Of a stretch of DNA of 64,000 nt, positions 25,737 through 33,603 are shown piece by piece. The notes below the pieces were generated by a model. That model had not been told where the DNA came from, ran no database searches, and saw only the letters and a list, made by a program, of their open reading frames with translations. Source of the stretch: Paraclostridium tenue (lineage in GTDB: Bacteria > Bacillota > Clostridia > Peptostreptococcales > Peptostreptococcaceae). Position 1 is the first letter of the stretch; each line of letters opens with the position of its first letter. Location of the stretch: assembly GCF_039521565.1 (NCBI RefSeq), contig NZ_BAAACP010000001.1, positions 124,001 through 188,000 of the forward strand, given 5' to 3'. Made by a program: the position numbers and the translations under genes.

Positions 25737-26834
25737 ATGATAAGTAAAAAGATTGGGTTGGTAGAATCTATAATAAGTAAATCAGAAACTTTAGAAGAAA
25801 TAACTGTAAATGTTAATGGAAATATAGCAAAAGCATATAATTATCCGAAAATGACAGGAAATGTAGATATAGGAAATGAAGTAGTATTAAATACTACTGC
25901 AGTTGAATTAAGTCTTGGAACAGGTGGATACCACTTTGTTATAGCAAACCTAAATAAACTAGAGTCTAATATGACTCCTGGTGGACATATAATGAAGTTA
26001 AGATATACACCTATGCAAGTGAAAGTAGATTCAGTTGAAGAACAAGATAGTAAATTACATGATAAAATAAATGAATTTAAAAGCTTAGAGAACCTTCCTG
26101 TAGTAGTAGGAACTCTACATAGTATGCTGACTCCATTTGTTGCTTCATATAAAAGACATAATCCAAATAAAAAGCTTGTGTATATAATGACAGATGGAGC
26201 TTCTTTACCTATATACCTAAGTAAAAATGTAGAGAATTTAAAAAATAAAAAATTAATAGATAATACTATAACAATAGGTAATGCATTTGGTGGAGACTAT
26301 GAGTGTATAAATATTTACTCAGCGTTAATAACAGCTAAAGAAATTTTAAATGCTGATGTTGTATTTGTAAGTATGGGACCAGGAATAGCAGGTACAGGAA
26401 CTAAATATGGATTTACAGGAATAGAACAAGGACCTATATTAGATGCAGTTAAGAAGTTAGGTGGAAATCCAATTGCTATACCTAGAATTAGCTTTGCTGA
26501 CAAAAGAGATAGACATGTAGGAATTAGTCACCATAGTATTACTGTATTAAGTGAAATTGTAAATGTAAATGTTAATATACCAATAGGGATTGAAGATAAA
26601 GATAAACTTGAATATATAAACAAACAGATTGAAAAAAATAATTTACAGGAAAAACATAATATAGTATATATCAAACCAGGTAATACTTTTGATGATTTAA
26701 ATTACTATGGATTAAAAGTTAAAAGCATGGGCAGAAATTACGAACAAGATAGTGAATTTTTTGATGCAGCAAGCAATGCGGCATATTACTTAATGGAGGT
26801 TTGTTATGATAATAGAGGAACAGACAGTAAGTAG
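25737..26834 (+). CDS. DUF3866 family protein
   Basis: A 365-residue soluble protein matching what I remember of the DUF3866 family: GTGGYHFVIANL, MTPGGHIMKLRYTPMQV and VSMGPGIAGTGTKYGF. The family is found in spore formers and actinobacteria next to cca/steA/Nudix genes, and has no established function that I know of. The glycine-rich motifs hint at nucleotide or sugar-phosphate binding, but that is speculation. AGGAAGG precedes ATG 25737. It overlaps the Nudix gene by 29 nt. Confidence 0.75.
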   Translation: MISKKIGLVESIISKSETLEEITVNVNGNIAKAYNYPKMTGNVDIGNEVVLNTTAVELSLGTGGYHFVIANLNKLESNMTPGGHIMKLRYTPMQVKVDSVEEQDSKLHDKINEFKSLENLPVVVGTLHSMLTPFVASYKRHNPNKKLVYIMTDGASLPIYLSKNVENLKNKKLIDNTITIGNAFGGDYECINIYSALITAKEILNADVVFVSMGPGIAGTGTKYGFTGIEQGPILDAVKKLGGNPIAIPRISFADKRDRHVGISHHSITVLSEIVNVNVNIPIGIEDKDKLEYINKQIEKNNLQEKHNIVYIKPGNTFDDLNYYGLKVKSMGRNYEQDSEFFDAASNAAYYLMEVCYDNRGTDSK

Positions 26835-27336
26835 TGATAGGATATATACTGGAAAAGTTATAAGTTTGAAGGTAGATACAGTAGAAGTTCCTAGAAAGGG
26901 ATATCAAAAAAGGGAAATAATTGAACATCCTGGAGCAGTAGGTATAGTAGCTATAACTAATGAAAATAAAGTTGTATTAGTTAAACAATATAGAAAAGCT
27001 ATAGAAAAAGCAATATGGGAAATACCTGCAGGAAAATTAGAGCAAGGTGAAAATCCAAGAGATTGTGCTATTAGAGAATTGAAAGAAGAAACAGGATATA
27101 CTGCTAATAATATAAAGCTAATACATAAGTTTTATACTTCAGCTGGTTTTTCGAATCAAAAAATATATATTTATTTAGCTACAGATTTAGAAGCAGGAGA
27201 AGCTAGCTTAGAAGAAGATGAATTTTTAGATGTTCAAGAAGTAGATTTAAAAGAAATTTTTGAAATGATCAAAAAAAATGATATAGAAGATGCTAAGACA
27301 TCTATAGGACTTTTGCTTGCAAAAGAACTTTTATAA
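26806..27336 (+). CDS. nudF: ADP-ribose pyrophosphatase (Nudix hydrolase)
   Basis: The 176-residue enzyme has a complete Nudix box at residues 76-98 (Gly76, Glu82, Arg90-Glu91, Glu94-Glu95, Gly97) after the ADPRase-type WEIPAGKLE. It should hydrolyse ADP-ribose to AMP and ribose 5-phosphate. The C-terminal YTSAGFSNQKIYIYLA region with the proline-poor loop is typical of the NudF group. The ATG lies inside the end of the DUF3866 gene behind GGAGGT. Only 9 nt after its stop begins an inverted repeat that runs to the spoIIM start. Confidence 0.9.
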   Translation: MIIEEQTVSSDRIYTGKVISLKVDTVEVPRKGYQKREIIEHPGAVGIVAITNENKVVLVKQYRKAIEKAIWEIPAGKLEQGENPRDCAIRELKEETGYTANNIKLIHKFYTSAGFSNQKIYIYLATDLEAGEASLEEDEFLDVQEVDLKEIFEMIKKNDIEDAKTSIGLLLAKELL

Positions 27337-27340
27337 ATTG

Positions 27341-27369
27341 GAATAACCTCCTCTTATCTTGCATAAAAA
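27341..27369 (+). promoter_or_regulatory. Candidate sigma-E promoter of spoIIM
   Basis: GAATAAC (27341-27347) matches 5 of 7 of the sigma-E -35 consensus and CATAAAAA (27362-27369) 6 of 8 of the -10, 14 nt apart. A start near 27375 would lie between the two arms of the inverted repeat 27345-27394. Confidence 0.35.
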
Positions 27370-27394
27370 TTATGTAAGTACAAAAGAGGGGGTT
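27345..27394 (+). promoter_or_regulatory. Inverted repeat that can mask the spoIIM ribosome binding site
   Basis: AACCTCCTCTT (27345-27355) pairs along 11 bp with AAGAGGGGGTT (27384-27394), with one G-U pair and a 28-nt loop. The right arm contains GAGGGGG, the ribosome site of spoIIM (TTG 27402). The left arm is almost the anti-Shine-Dalgarno sequence itself. A weak terminator function is also possible, as TTTTT follows. Confidence 0.65.
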
Positions 27395-27401
27395 GTAATT
27401 T

Positions 27402-28001
27402 TTGAGAAGATTAAACAAAAGAAATATGTTAGACAAAATTAATAAGGAGATAATACTTATATCTGGTTTATTTATGGTATTTGTAATTATAGGATCACTA
27501 TTAAATAAATTTTTTCCTCAATATATTGATGACGTAAGCGAGAAAGTATCATATACTGCAAATTACTATAACTCAGATATAAACTTAAAAGAAATATTAA
27601 TATCAAATCTTAAAATGGATTTAAGTTTTTTATTAATTATGACAATAGGTACAATATCTATAATACTATCTCCAATTGCTATTATAGTTTTTGCAATAAA
27701 AGGGCTATCTATAGGATATACTATAAATAGTTTTATAATAGCTATGAAATTAAGTTCATTTAAAATAGTACTGATAACACTTATTAAATTTGTTGTAGTA
27801 TTACCAGGTATGTTGATTTTAGCATTGATATCCTTTAAATATTTACTTGAAGCAATACACGAAATTAAAAAGAAAAATAAAACAAATTGTGTATATTTAA
27901 TGAAAAGATATTTAATAAATTCAACTTTGATAATAACGGGAACAATATTTGTACAAACTATTTTAAATGCTTTGTCTATATTAACTTTACAAATATTTTG
28001 A
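27402..28001 (+). CDS. spoIIM: Stage II sporulation protein M
   Basis: SpoIIM, with SpoIID and SpoIIP, drives septal peptidoglycan removal and membrane migration in engulfment. The 199-residue protein has five or so membrane segments and the KGLSIGYTINSFI motif of the family. The start is TTG 27402, 9 nt after GAGGGGG, a site that lies in a potential hairpin. In Bacillus spoIIM is transcribed by sigma-E in the mother cell; a weak sigma-E-like promoter lies in the 65-nt gap before it. It precedes an XerD-like gene, as in Bacillus. Confidence 0.9.
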   Translation: MRRLNKRNMLDKINKEIILISGLFMVFVIIGSLLNKFFPQYIDDVSEKVSYTANYYNSDINLKEILISNLKMDLSFLLIMTIGTISIILSPIAIIVFAIKGLSIGYTINSFIIAMKLSSFKIVLITLIKFVVVLPGMLILALISFKYLLEAIHEIKKKNKTNCVYLMKRYLINSTLIITGTIFVQTILNALSILTLQIF

Positions 28002-28018
28002 AAGTAAAGGGTTAAAAA

Positions 28019-28900
28019 ATGCAACTATTAAACGAATATATAGAATATATAAAATCTATAAGAAATTTGAGTGACAATACTATTAACTCTTATTTTATAG
28101 ATATAAAAAAGTACTTAAAATATATAAAAAATAAAAATATTGACTTATTTGATTCGACAGAAAATGATATAATAAGCTATATAATAGAATTAGAAAAGTT
28201 AGATTTATCTATATCCACTGTATCTAGAAGTATATCATCTATAAAGTCATTTTATGAATATTTATTTTTAAATAGATATATCAAAATTAATGTATCTAAA
28301 AATATAAAAAAACCCAAAATAGAAAAAAAGGAAATAAATATTTTAACAAAAGAAGAAATTGAGTCATTACTTAACTTTCAAAATCTAGATAATATAAAAG
28401 ATATAAGAGATAAAGCTATATTTGAAGTATTATATGGAACAGGTATGAAAGTAACTGAATTAATAGAATTAGACTTAGATGATGTAAACATAGAGTTTGA
28501 CTATATTTGCTGTAAGTCAGGCAAAAACCCGAGGGTGATACCTTTATCACAAATTACAAGCAAATATCTTAATAAATATTTAAATGAATCAAGAAATGAG
28601 ATTTTAAAATTCAACTATGAGGAAAAGGCTTTATTTATAAGTTCTAATGGAACTAGGTTTACAAGACAAGGTCTTTGGAAACTTATAAAAAAACATGCAA
28701 AAAGAGCTAATATAAATAAAAGTATAAATCCAACTATATTAAGAAATTCATTTGCTATACATTTGATTAATGAAGGTGCAAATATAGCTGTAGTCAGCAA
28801 AATATTAGGTAATTCTAATTTATCTAGTTTACAATATTATTTAAATTGTATAGATAAAAATGTAAGAAAAGAATTAAAAGAAAAACATCCTAGAAAATAA
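28019..28900 (+). CDS. xerD: XerD-position tyrosine recombinase with altered active site
   Basis: The 293 residues align end to end with XerD, including the N-terminal SAM-like domain, the KPKIEKKEINILTKEE linker and the catalytic domain. Synteny (spoIIM upstream, deoB-punA-pdp downstream) is that of Bacillus xerD (ripX). Against E. coli XerD, Arg148 corresponds to Lys144, His244 to Thr239, and His270 to Asn265. Arg247 (Arg242) and the nucleophile Tyr279 (Tyr274) are kept; the Lys172 region is shifted by one. The frame is intact. It may be inactive, work with a partner, or have unusual chemistry. AGTAAAGGG precedes the ATG. Confidence 0.8.
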   Translation: MQLLNEYIEYIKSIRNLSDNTINSYFIDIKKYLKYIKNKNIDLFDSTENDIISYIIELEKLDLSISTVSRSISSIKSFYEYLFLNRYIKINVSKNIKKPKIEKKEINILTKEEIESLLNFQNLDNIKDIRDKAIFEVLYGTGMKVTELIELDLDDVNIEFDYICCKSGKNPRVIPLSQITSKYLNKYLNESRNEILKFNYEEKALFISSNGTRFTRQGLWKLIKKHAKRANINKSINPTILRNSFAIHLINEGANIAVVSKILGNSNLSSLQYYLNCIDKNVRKELKEKHPRK

Positions 28901-28921
28901 TACATTATAGGAGGAAATTTT

Positions 28922-30091
28922 ATGAGCAGAGTTATATGGATGGTAATTGATAGTGTTGGAATAGGAGCCCTTCCTGATTCTGAAAAATTTGGAGATGTAA
29001 ATGTAAATACTTTAGGAAACATAGTTAAAACATATAAGGATATAAAAATACCTAATATGATAAACTTAGGATTAAGTAATATAGAAGGTGTTGAAAGTTT
29101 AGAAAGTATAAGTAATCCTAAAGGCTCATTTGGACGAGCTAAGGAAGTGTCTAAAGGTAAAGATACAACAACAGGGCACTGGGAAATGACTGGAGTTTTA
29201 GTTGAAACACCTTTTAAAACTTACGAAAATGGATTCCCAAGAGAAATCATAGAGGAATTTGAAAGAAAAACAAATAGAAAAGTGATAGGTAATAAACCTG
29301 CATCAGGAACAGCTATATTAGATGAATTAGGTGAACAACAAATGAAAACTGGAGAAGTTATAGTTTATACTTCTGCAGATAGTGTATTCCAAATTGCAGC
29401 ACATGAGGAAGTAATACCTTTAGATGAATTGTATAAAATGTGTGAAATTGCTAGAGAAATAATGATGGGTGAAAATGCTGTAGCTAGAATAATAGCTAGA
29501 CCATTTATAGGAACTCCAGGAGCATTTGAAAGAACTTCAAATAGAAGAGATTATTCTTTAAGCCCATTTGAAGATACTGTATTAGATAATATAAAAAATT
29601 CTAACTTAGATGTTATAGGAGTTGGAAAAATAGAAGATATATTCAATAAGCAAGGAATCACTGAGGCTATACATACCAAGGATAACATGGATGGAGTAGA
29701 CCAAACTATAAATTATATGAAAAAAGATAATAAAGGTCTTATATTTACTAACTTAGTAGATTTTGATTCTAAATATGGACATAGAAGAGATGTAGAGGGA
29801 TATAAAAATGCATTAGAAGAATTTGATGCTAGAATACCTGAGATTTTAGAAAATATGAAAGATGATGATATATTAATCATAAACTCAGACCATGGTAATG
29901 ACCCAACATACAAAGGGACAGACCATACAAGAGAATATATACCTATACTAGTTTATGGTAAAAATGTAGTTAATGGATACAATTTAGGAACTAGAAATAG
30001 TTTTGCAGATATAGGTGCAACTGTAGCAGATATATTAAATGTGGATGGTCCTAAAAATGGTAAGAGTTTTAAAAATGAAATTATTAAATAA
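28922..30091 (+). CDS. deoB: Phosphopentomutase
   Basis: DeoB interconverts (deoxy)ribose 1-phosphate and 5-phosphate, linking nucleoside salvage to central metabolism. The 389-residue alkaline-phosphatase-fold enzyme has the metal ligands in VIDSVGIGALPD (N-terminus) and NSDHGNDPTYKGTDHTREY (about residues 322-340), and the active threonine in DTTTGHWEMTG. AGGAGG precedes the ATG. It is first in deoB-punA-pdp, a coherent nucleoside breakdown group. Confidence 0.97.
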   Translation: MSRVIWMVIDSVGIGALPDSEKFGDVNVNTLGNIVKTYKDIKIPNMINLGLSNIEGVESLESISNPKGSFGRAKEVSKGKDTTTGHWEMTGVLVETPFKTYENGFPREIIEEFERKTNRKVIGNKPASGTAILDELGEQQMKTGEVIVYTSADSVFQIAAHEEVIPLDELYKMCEIAREIMMGENAVARIIARPFIGTPGAFERTSNRRDYSLSPFEDTVLDNIKNSNLDVIGVGKIEDIFNKQGITEAIHTKDNMDGVDQTINYMKKDNKGLIFTNLVDFDSKYGHRRDVEGYKNALEEFDARIPEILENMKDDDILIINSDHGNDPTYKGTDHTREYIPILVYGKNVVNGYNLGTRNSFADIGATVADILNVDGPKNGKSFKNEIIK

Positions 30092-30114
30092 CTTAGTGTA
30101 TAAAGGGGATTAGC

Positions 30115-30936
30115 ATGAACAGTTTATATAATAAAATACAAGAGAGTAAAAACTATATACTATCTAAGATAGACAAATCTCCAGAAATAGGGCTTATATT
30201 AGGTTCAGGGTTAGGAGTTTTAGGTGATGAAATTGAAAATCCAGTAAAAATAAAATATGATGAGATCCCTAATTTTCCAGTTTCAACAGTAGAAGGGCAT
30301 AATGGTCAATTAGTTATAGGTCAATTGCAAGGAAAGAGTGTAATTGCTATGCAAGGGCGTTTTCATTTTTATGAAGGATACTCAATGGAGTCAGTAACAT
30401 TTCCAGTTAGAGTTATGAAAGAATTAGGTGTAAAAACAGTTATAGTTACTAATGCAGCCGGAGGAGCTAATAAAGATTTCAATCCAGGAGATTTAATGAT
30501 AATAAAAGATCATATAAACTTTAGTGGACATCATCCATTAATAGGACCTAATGATAGTAGATTAGGAGTAAGATTTCCTGATATGTCAACGGCATATACT
30601 CCAAGATATATAGAATTAGCTAAAGAATGTGCTAAAGATTTAGGGATAGATGTAAAAGAAGGGGTATATACTTTCTTTAGTGGTCCAACATATGAAACAC
30701 CAGCAGAAGTAAGATTAGCTCAAATCTTAGGGTCAGATGCAGTGGGCATGTCAACTGTGCCAGAGGTTATAGTGGCTAGACATTCGAACTTAGATGTTAT
30801 AGGCATATCTTGTATAACAAATATGGCAGCAGGAATATTAAATCAGCCTTTAAATCATGAAGAAGTTATAGAAACAACACAAAAAGTAAAATCAGAGTTT
30901 TTAAGTTTAGTAAAATCAATAATAAATAAATTATAA
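30115..30936 (+). CDS. punA: Purine nucleoside phosphorylase
   Basis: PunA splits purine (deoxy)nucleosides with phosphate. The 273-residue trimeric-type enzyme has the phosphate loop GLILGSGLG, GRFHFYEGYS, TNAAGGANKDFNPGD and the PTYETPAEVR / MSTVPEVIVARH signature of family 2 phosphorylases. The product ribose 1-phosphate feeds DeoB encoded just upstream. AAAGGGGAT precedes the ATG. Confidence 0.96.
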   Translation: MNSLYNKIQESKNYILSKIDKSPEIGLILGSGLGVLGDEIENPVKIKYDEIPNFPVSTVEGHNGQLVIGQLQGKSVIAMQGRFHFYEGYSMESVTFPVRVMKELGVKTVIVTNAAGGANKDFNPGDLMIIKDHINFSGHHPLIGPNDSRLGVRFPDMSTAYTPRYIELAKECAKDLGIDVKEGVYTFFSGPTYETPAEVRLAQILGSDAVGMSTVPEVIVARHSNLDVIGISCITNMAAGILNQPLNHEEVIETTQKVKSEFLSLVKSIINKL

Positions 30937-30976
30937 ATATTGTTAAAGTATATAACTAATAATAAGGAGATTAGCT

Positions 30977-32302
30977 ATGAGAATTTATGACATTATAAAG
31001 AAAAAAAGAGATAATGAAGTTTTAAGCAAAGAAGAAATTAATTTTTTTGTAGAGAAATATTCTAAAGGAGAAATTCCAGATTATCAAGCATCAGCTCTTT
31101 TAATGGCTATATATTTAAATAAAATGAACAAAGAAGAAACTGCTTATTTAACAGAAGCCATGATGAATTCTGGAGAAGTTATAGATTTATCTGCTATAAA
31201 TGGAATAAAAGTGGACAAGCATAGTACAGGTGGAGTAGGTGATAAAACAACTATAGCATTGGCACCTTTAGTAGCATCTTGTAATGCTCCAGTACCTAAA
31301 ATGTCAGGAAGAGGGCTTGGTCATACAGGGGGAACATTAGATAAGTTAGAATCTATACCTGGTTTTTCAATTGAAATGGAACCAAGCAAATTTATAGATT
31401 CAGTAAATAAACACAAAATAGCAGTATGTGGACAAACAGCATCAATAGCAGTTGCAGATAAAAAAATGTATGCATTAAGAGATGTTACAGCTACAGTTGA
31501 TAATATATCATTAATTGCAAGTAGTATAATGTGTAAAAAACTTGCTTCAGGTGCAGACGCTATAGTTTTAGATGTTAAAACTGGAGATGGAGCATTTATG
31601 AAGACTATAGATGATTCATTTGCACTTGCAAAAGAAATGGTTGATATTGGAGATAATATGAATAGAGAAACTATAGCTCTTATAACTGATATGGATGAAC
31701 CTTTAGGATTTGCAGTAGGGAATTCTTTAGAAGTTATAGAAGCAATAGAAACTCTAAAAGGGAGAGGTCCGAAAGACTTTGTAATGTTATGTGAAACTTT
31801 AGGTGCATATATGTTGTTGTTAGCTAAAGTAGTTGAAAGTTTTGAAGAAGGTAAAGAAAAAATACAAGAAGCTATATCTAGTGGAAGAGCACTTGATAAA
31901 TTAAGAGAATTTATAGATAATCAAGGTGGAAACAGCAAAGTAGTAGATGATTATTCATTACTTCCTCAAGCAAAAGAAATACTAGAAATAAAATCTCCTA
32001 AAAAAGGATATATAAAGAAAATAGAAGCTGAAGAAGTAGGAGTTTCAGCTATGATTTTAGGAGCAGGTAGAGAAACTAAAGAAGATGAACTAGATTTATC
32101 AGCTGGTATAGTTTTAACTAAAAAAGTTTCAGACTTTGTTGAAGAAGGAGAGACTATAGCTTATATGCATTATAATAAACTAGACAAAATAGAAGTAGCT
32201 AAAGAAAGATTTTTAAATGCATATACAATATCTGATGAAAAAGTAGATGAAGGTAAATTAGTTTATGGGGTTGTAACTAAAGATAAAATTTTAAAATTCT
32301 AA
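30977..32302 (+). CDS. pdp: Pyrimidine-nucleoside phosphorylase
   Basis: Pdp splits uridine, thymidine and deoxyuridine with phosphate. The 441 residues show the family signature SGRGLGHTGGTLDKLESIPG (about 113-132), the phosphate site KHSTGGVGDKTT and the C-terminal PYNP domain. Lys/Ser residues of the broad-specificity enzyme are in KHSTGG. It ends the deoB-punA-pdp unit and is followed by a strong terminator. Confidence 0.96.
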   Translation: MRIYDIIKKKRDNEVLSKEEINFFVEKYSKGEIPDYQASALLMAIYLNKMNKEETAYLTEAMMNSGEVIDLSAINGIKVDKHSTGGVGDKTTIALAPLVASCNAPVPKMSGRGLGHTGGTLDKLESIPGFSIEMEPSKFIDSVNKHKIAVCGQTASIAVADKKMYALRDVTATVDNISLIASSIMCKKLASGADAIVLDVKTGDGAFMKTIDDSFALAKEMVDIGDNMNRETIALITDMDEPLGFAVGNSLEVIEAIETLKGRGPKDFVMLCETLGAYMLLLAKVVESFEEGKEKIQEAISSGRALDKLREFIDNQGGNSKVVDDYSLLPQAKEILEIKSPKKGYIKKIEAEEVGVSAMILGAGRETKEDELDLSAGIVLTKKVSDFVEEGETIAYMHYNKLDKIEVAKERFLNAYTISDEKVDEGKLVYGVVTKDKILKF

Positions 32303-32312
32303 AGATATGATT

Positions 32313-32355
32313 AAAAAAAGCCTAACGTGTAAAAAATAACGTTAGGCTTTTTATT
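32313..32355 (+). terminator. Terminator of deoB-punA-pdp
   Basis: AAAAAGCCTAACGT and ACGTTAGGCTTTTT form a long perfect stem around a loop of about ten bases, with trailing T residues. Confidence 0.94.
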
Positions 32356-32359
32356 TTGT

Positions 32360-32366
32360 TTCGACA
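32360..32366 (+). promoter_or_regulatory. 0A box upstream of mltG
   Basis: TTCGACA is the reverse complement of the Spo0A heptamer TGTCGAA, an exact match. It is centred about 45 bp before the expected start of the strong sigma-A promoter 32373-32401. Confidence 0.5.
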
Positions 32367-32372
32367 ATTTTA

Positions 32373-32401
32373 TTGAAAATTTTTATACTAAGATTTATAA
32401 T
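32373..32401 (+). promoter_or_regulatory. Sigma-A promoter of mltG
   Basis: TTGAAA (32373-32378), 17 nt, TATAAT (32396-32401). Only one base departs from consensus. The start would be near 32408, about 32 nt before the mltG ATG. Confidence 0.8.
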
Positions 32402-32439
32402 ATAAAGGATATAAATATGCATAAGGAGTAGATAAACCT

Positions 32440-33495
32440 ATGAATTTTAGGAAGATAAACTTAAAAGTTATAAGTATTATAACGATAATTATACTAGGTT
32501 TAATAGCTGGATATATATATATTCAAATAGGTCCATATGATAAAAATAGCAAAAAAGAAATAATAGTAAAAATACCTAATGGATCAACTTTAACAGACGT
32601 ATCAAATATTTTAAAAGAAAATAAAGTTATAAAAAATAAAGTTTTATTTAAAGCAGTTAGTAAATTTAAACCAAATGAACATGGTGTTAAAGCTGGCAAG
32701 TATTTATTACGTCAAAGCTATTCAAATTCTAAGGTACTAGATATACTTTTTAGTGGTAAAACTTATAATGATGGAATAAAGGTAACAATACCAGAGGGTT
32801 CGACTTATAAAGAAGTAATAAAATACTTAACATCTAAAGGAATCGGAAATAAGGAAGTTTATGAAAAATTAATAAATAATCCTAAAGAATTCTATAGTGA
32901 ATTTAAATTCTTAGATGAAAAAGATATTATAAGTTTAGAAGGTTTTTTATATCCTGATACTTATCATTTTGATAAAAATGTTACTGAAAAAGAAGTTTTA
33001 TCTACTATGTTAAAAAGATTTGAAAAAATGTATACAGATAAGTTTAAAAGAGAGCAAAAAGAAAGAGGTTTAACTCTTCAACAAGTAGTTAATTTAGCAT
33101 CTATAATTGAAAAAGAAGCTGTTTTAGATGAAGATAGACCTATGATTGCGAGCGTGTTCTACAATAGATTGGATGTTGATATGCCTCTGCAATCAGATGC
33201 TACTATACAATATATATTTGATGAAAGAAAAGACAGAGTTATGTATAAAGATTTAAAGATAAAATCTCCGTATAACTCCTACATTAATAAAGGATTACCG
33301 CCTACACCTATATCTAATCCAGGTGTTAAATCTATACAAGCTGTATTGAATCCAGCAAATAGTGATTATTTATATTTTGTGGCAACTATAGATGGTAAAA
33401 ATAATTATAGTAAAACTTATGAAGAACATTTAAAACATGTTGAAAGTTATAAAAAAGATAGAGATAAATTAAATCAAGAAAAATCAGAAAAGTAA
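32440..33495 (+). CDS. mltG: Endolytic peptidoglycan transglycosylase MltG (YceG-like)
   Basis: MltG cleaves nascent glycan strands outside the membrane and may end their synthesis. The 351 residues have one N-terminal membrane helix (about 10-28), a LysM-like region, then the YceG catalytic domain with the conserved Glu in ASIIEKEAV and the motif LQSDATIQYIF, ending YFVATIDGKNNYSKTYEEH. ATG 32440 follows AAGGAG. It has its own promoter, with a possible Spo0A site, and its own terminator, so it is likely expressed alone. Confidence 0.94.
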   Translation: MNFRKINLKVISIITIIILGLIAGYIYIQIGPYDKNSKKEIIVKIPNGSTLTDVSNILKENKVIKNKVLFKAVSKFKPNEHGVKAGKYLLRQSYSNSKVLDILFSGKTYNDGIKVTIPEGSTYKEVIKYLTSKGIGNKEVYEKLINNPKEFYSEFKFLDEKDIISLEGFLYPDTYHFDKNVTEKEVLSTMLKRFEKMYTDKFKREQKERGLTLQQVVNLASIIEKEAVLDEDRPMIASVFYNRLDVDMPLQSDATIQYIFDERKDRVMYKDLKIKSPYNSYINKGLPPTPISNPGVKSIQAVLNPANSDYLYFVATIDGKNNYSKTYEEHLKHVESYKKDRDKLNQEKSEK

Positions 33496-33512
33496 ATAAA
33501 ATATTTGTCCAC

Positions 33513-33580
33513 AAAGGCAAAGGATTATCGCTAAAAATTTAAATTAGTATTTTATTTAAAGCGAAACTTTTGCCTTTTTT
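33513..33580 (+). terminator. Long two-part hairpin / terminator after mltG
   Basis: AAAGGCAAA pairs with TTTGCCTTT, and within it ATCGCT pairs with AGCG(A) after an internal bulge, around an AT-rich loop. A T run follows. The stem is longer than needed for termination, but I see no riboswitch signature. Confidence 0.7.
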
Positions 33581-33603
33581 AGGGCAATCAAGGAGCTGAA
33601 AAT

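Noticed and set aside
26315..26503. Small minus-strand open frames opposite fab, spo, cca and other genes
   Set aside because: They are shadows in AT-rich coding DNA without ribosome sites, starts in sensible places or recognisable products.
28153..28159. Second TTCGACA (0A box) in the window
   Set aside because: It lies inside the xerD coding region away from any promoter, so it is most likely chance.
33513..33580. Riboswitch before trmR
   Set aside because: The structure ends in a T run directly after mltG and has no conserved aptamer pattern that I recognise; a long terminator explains it.
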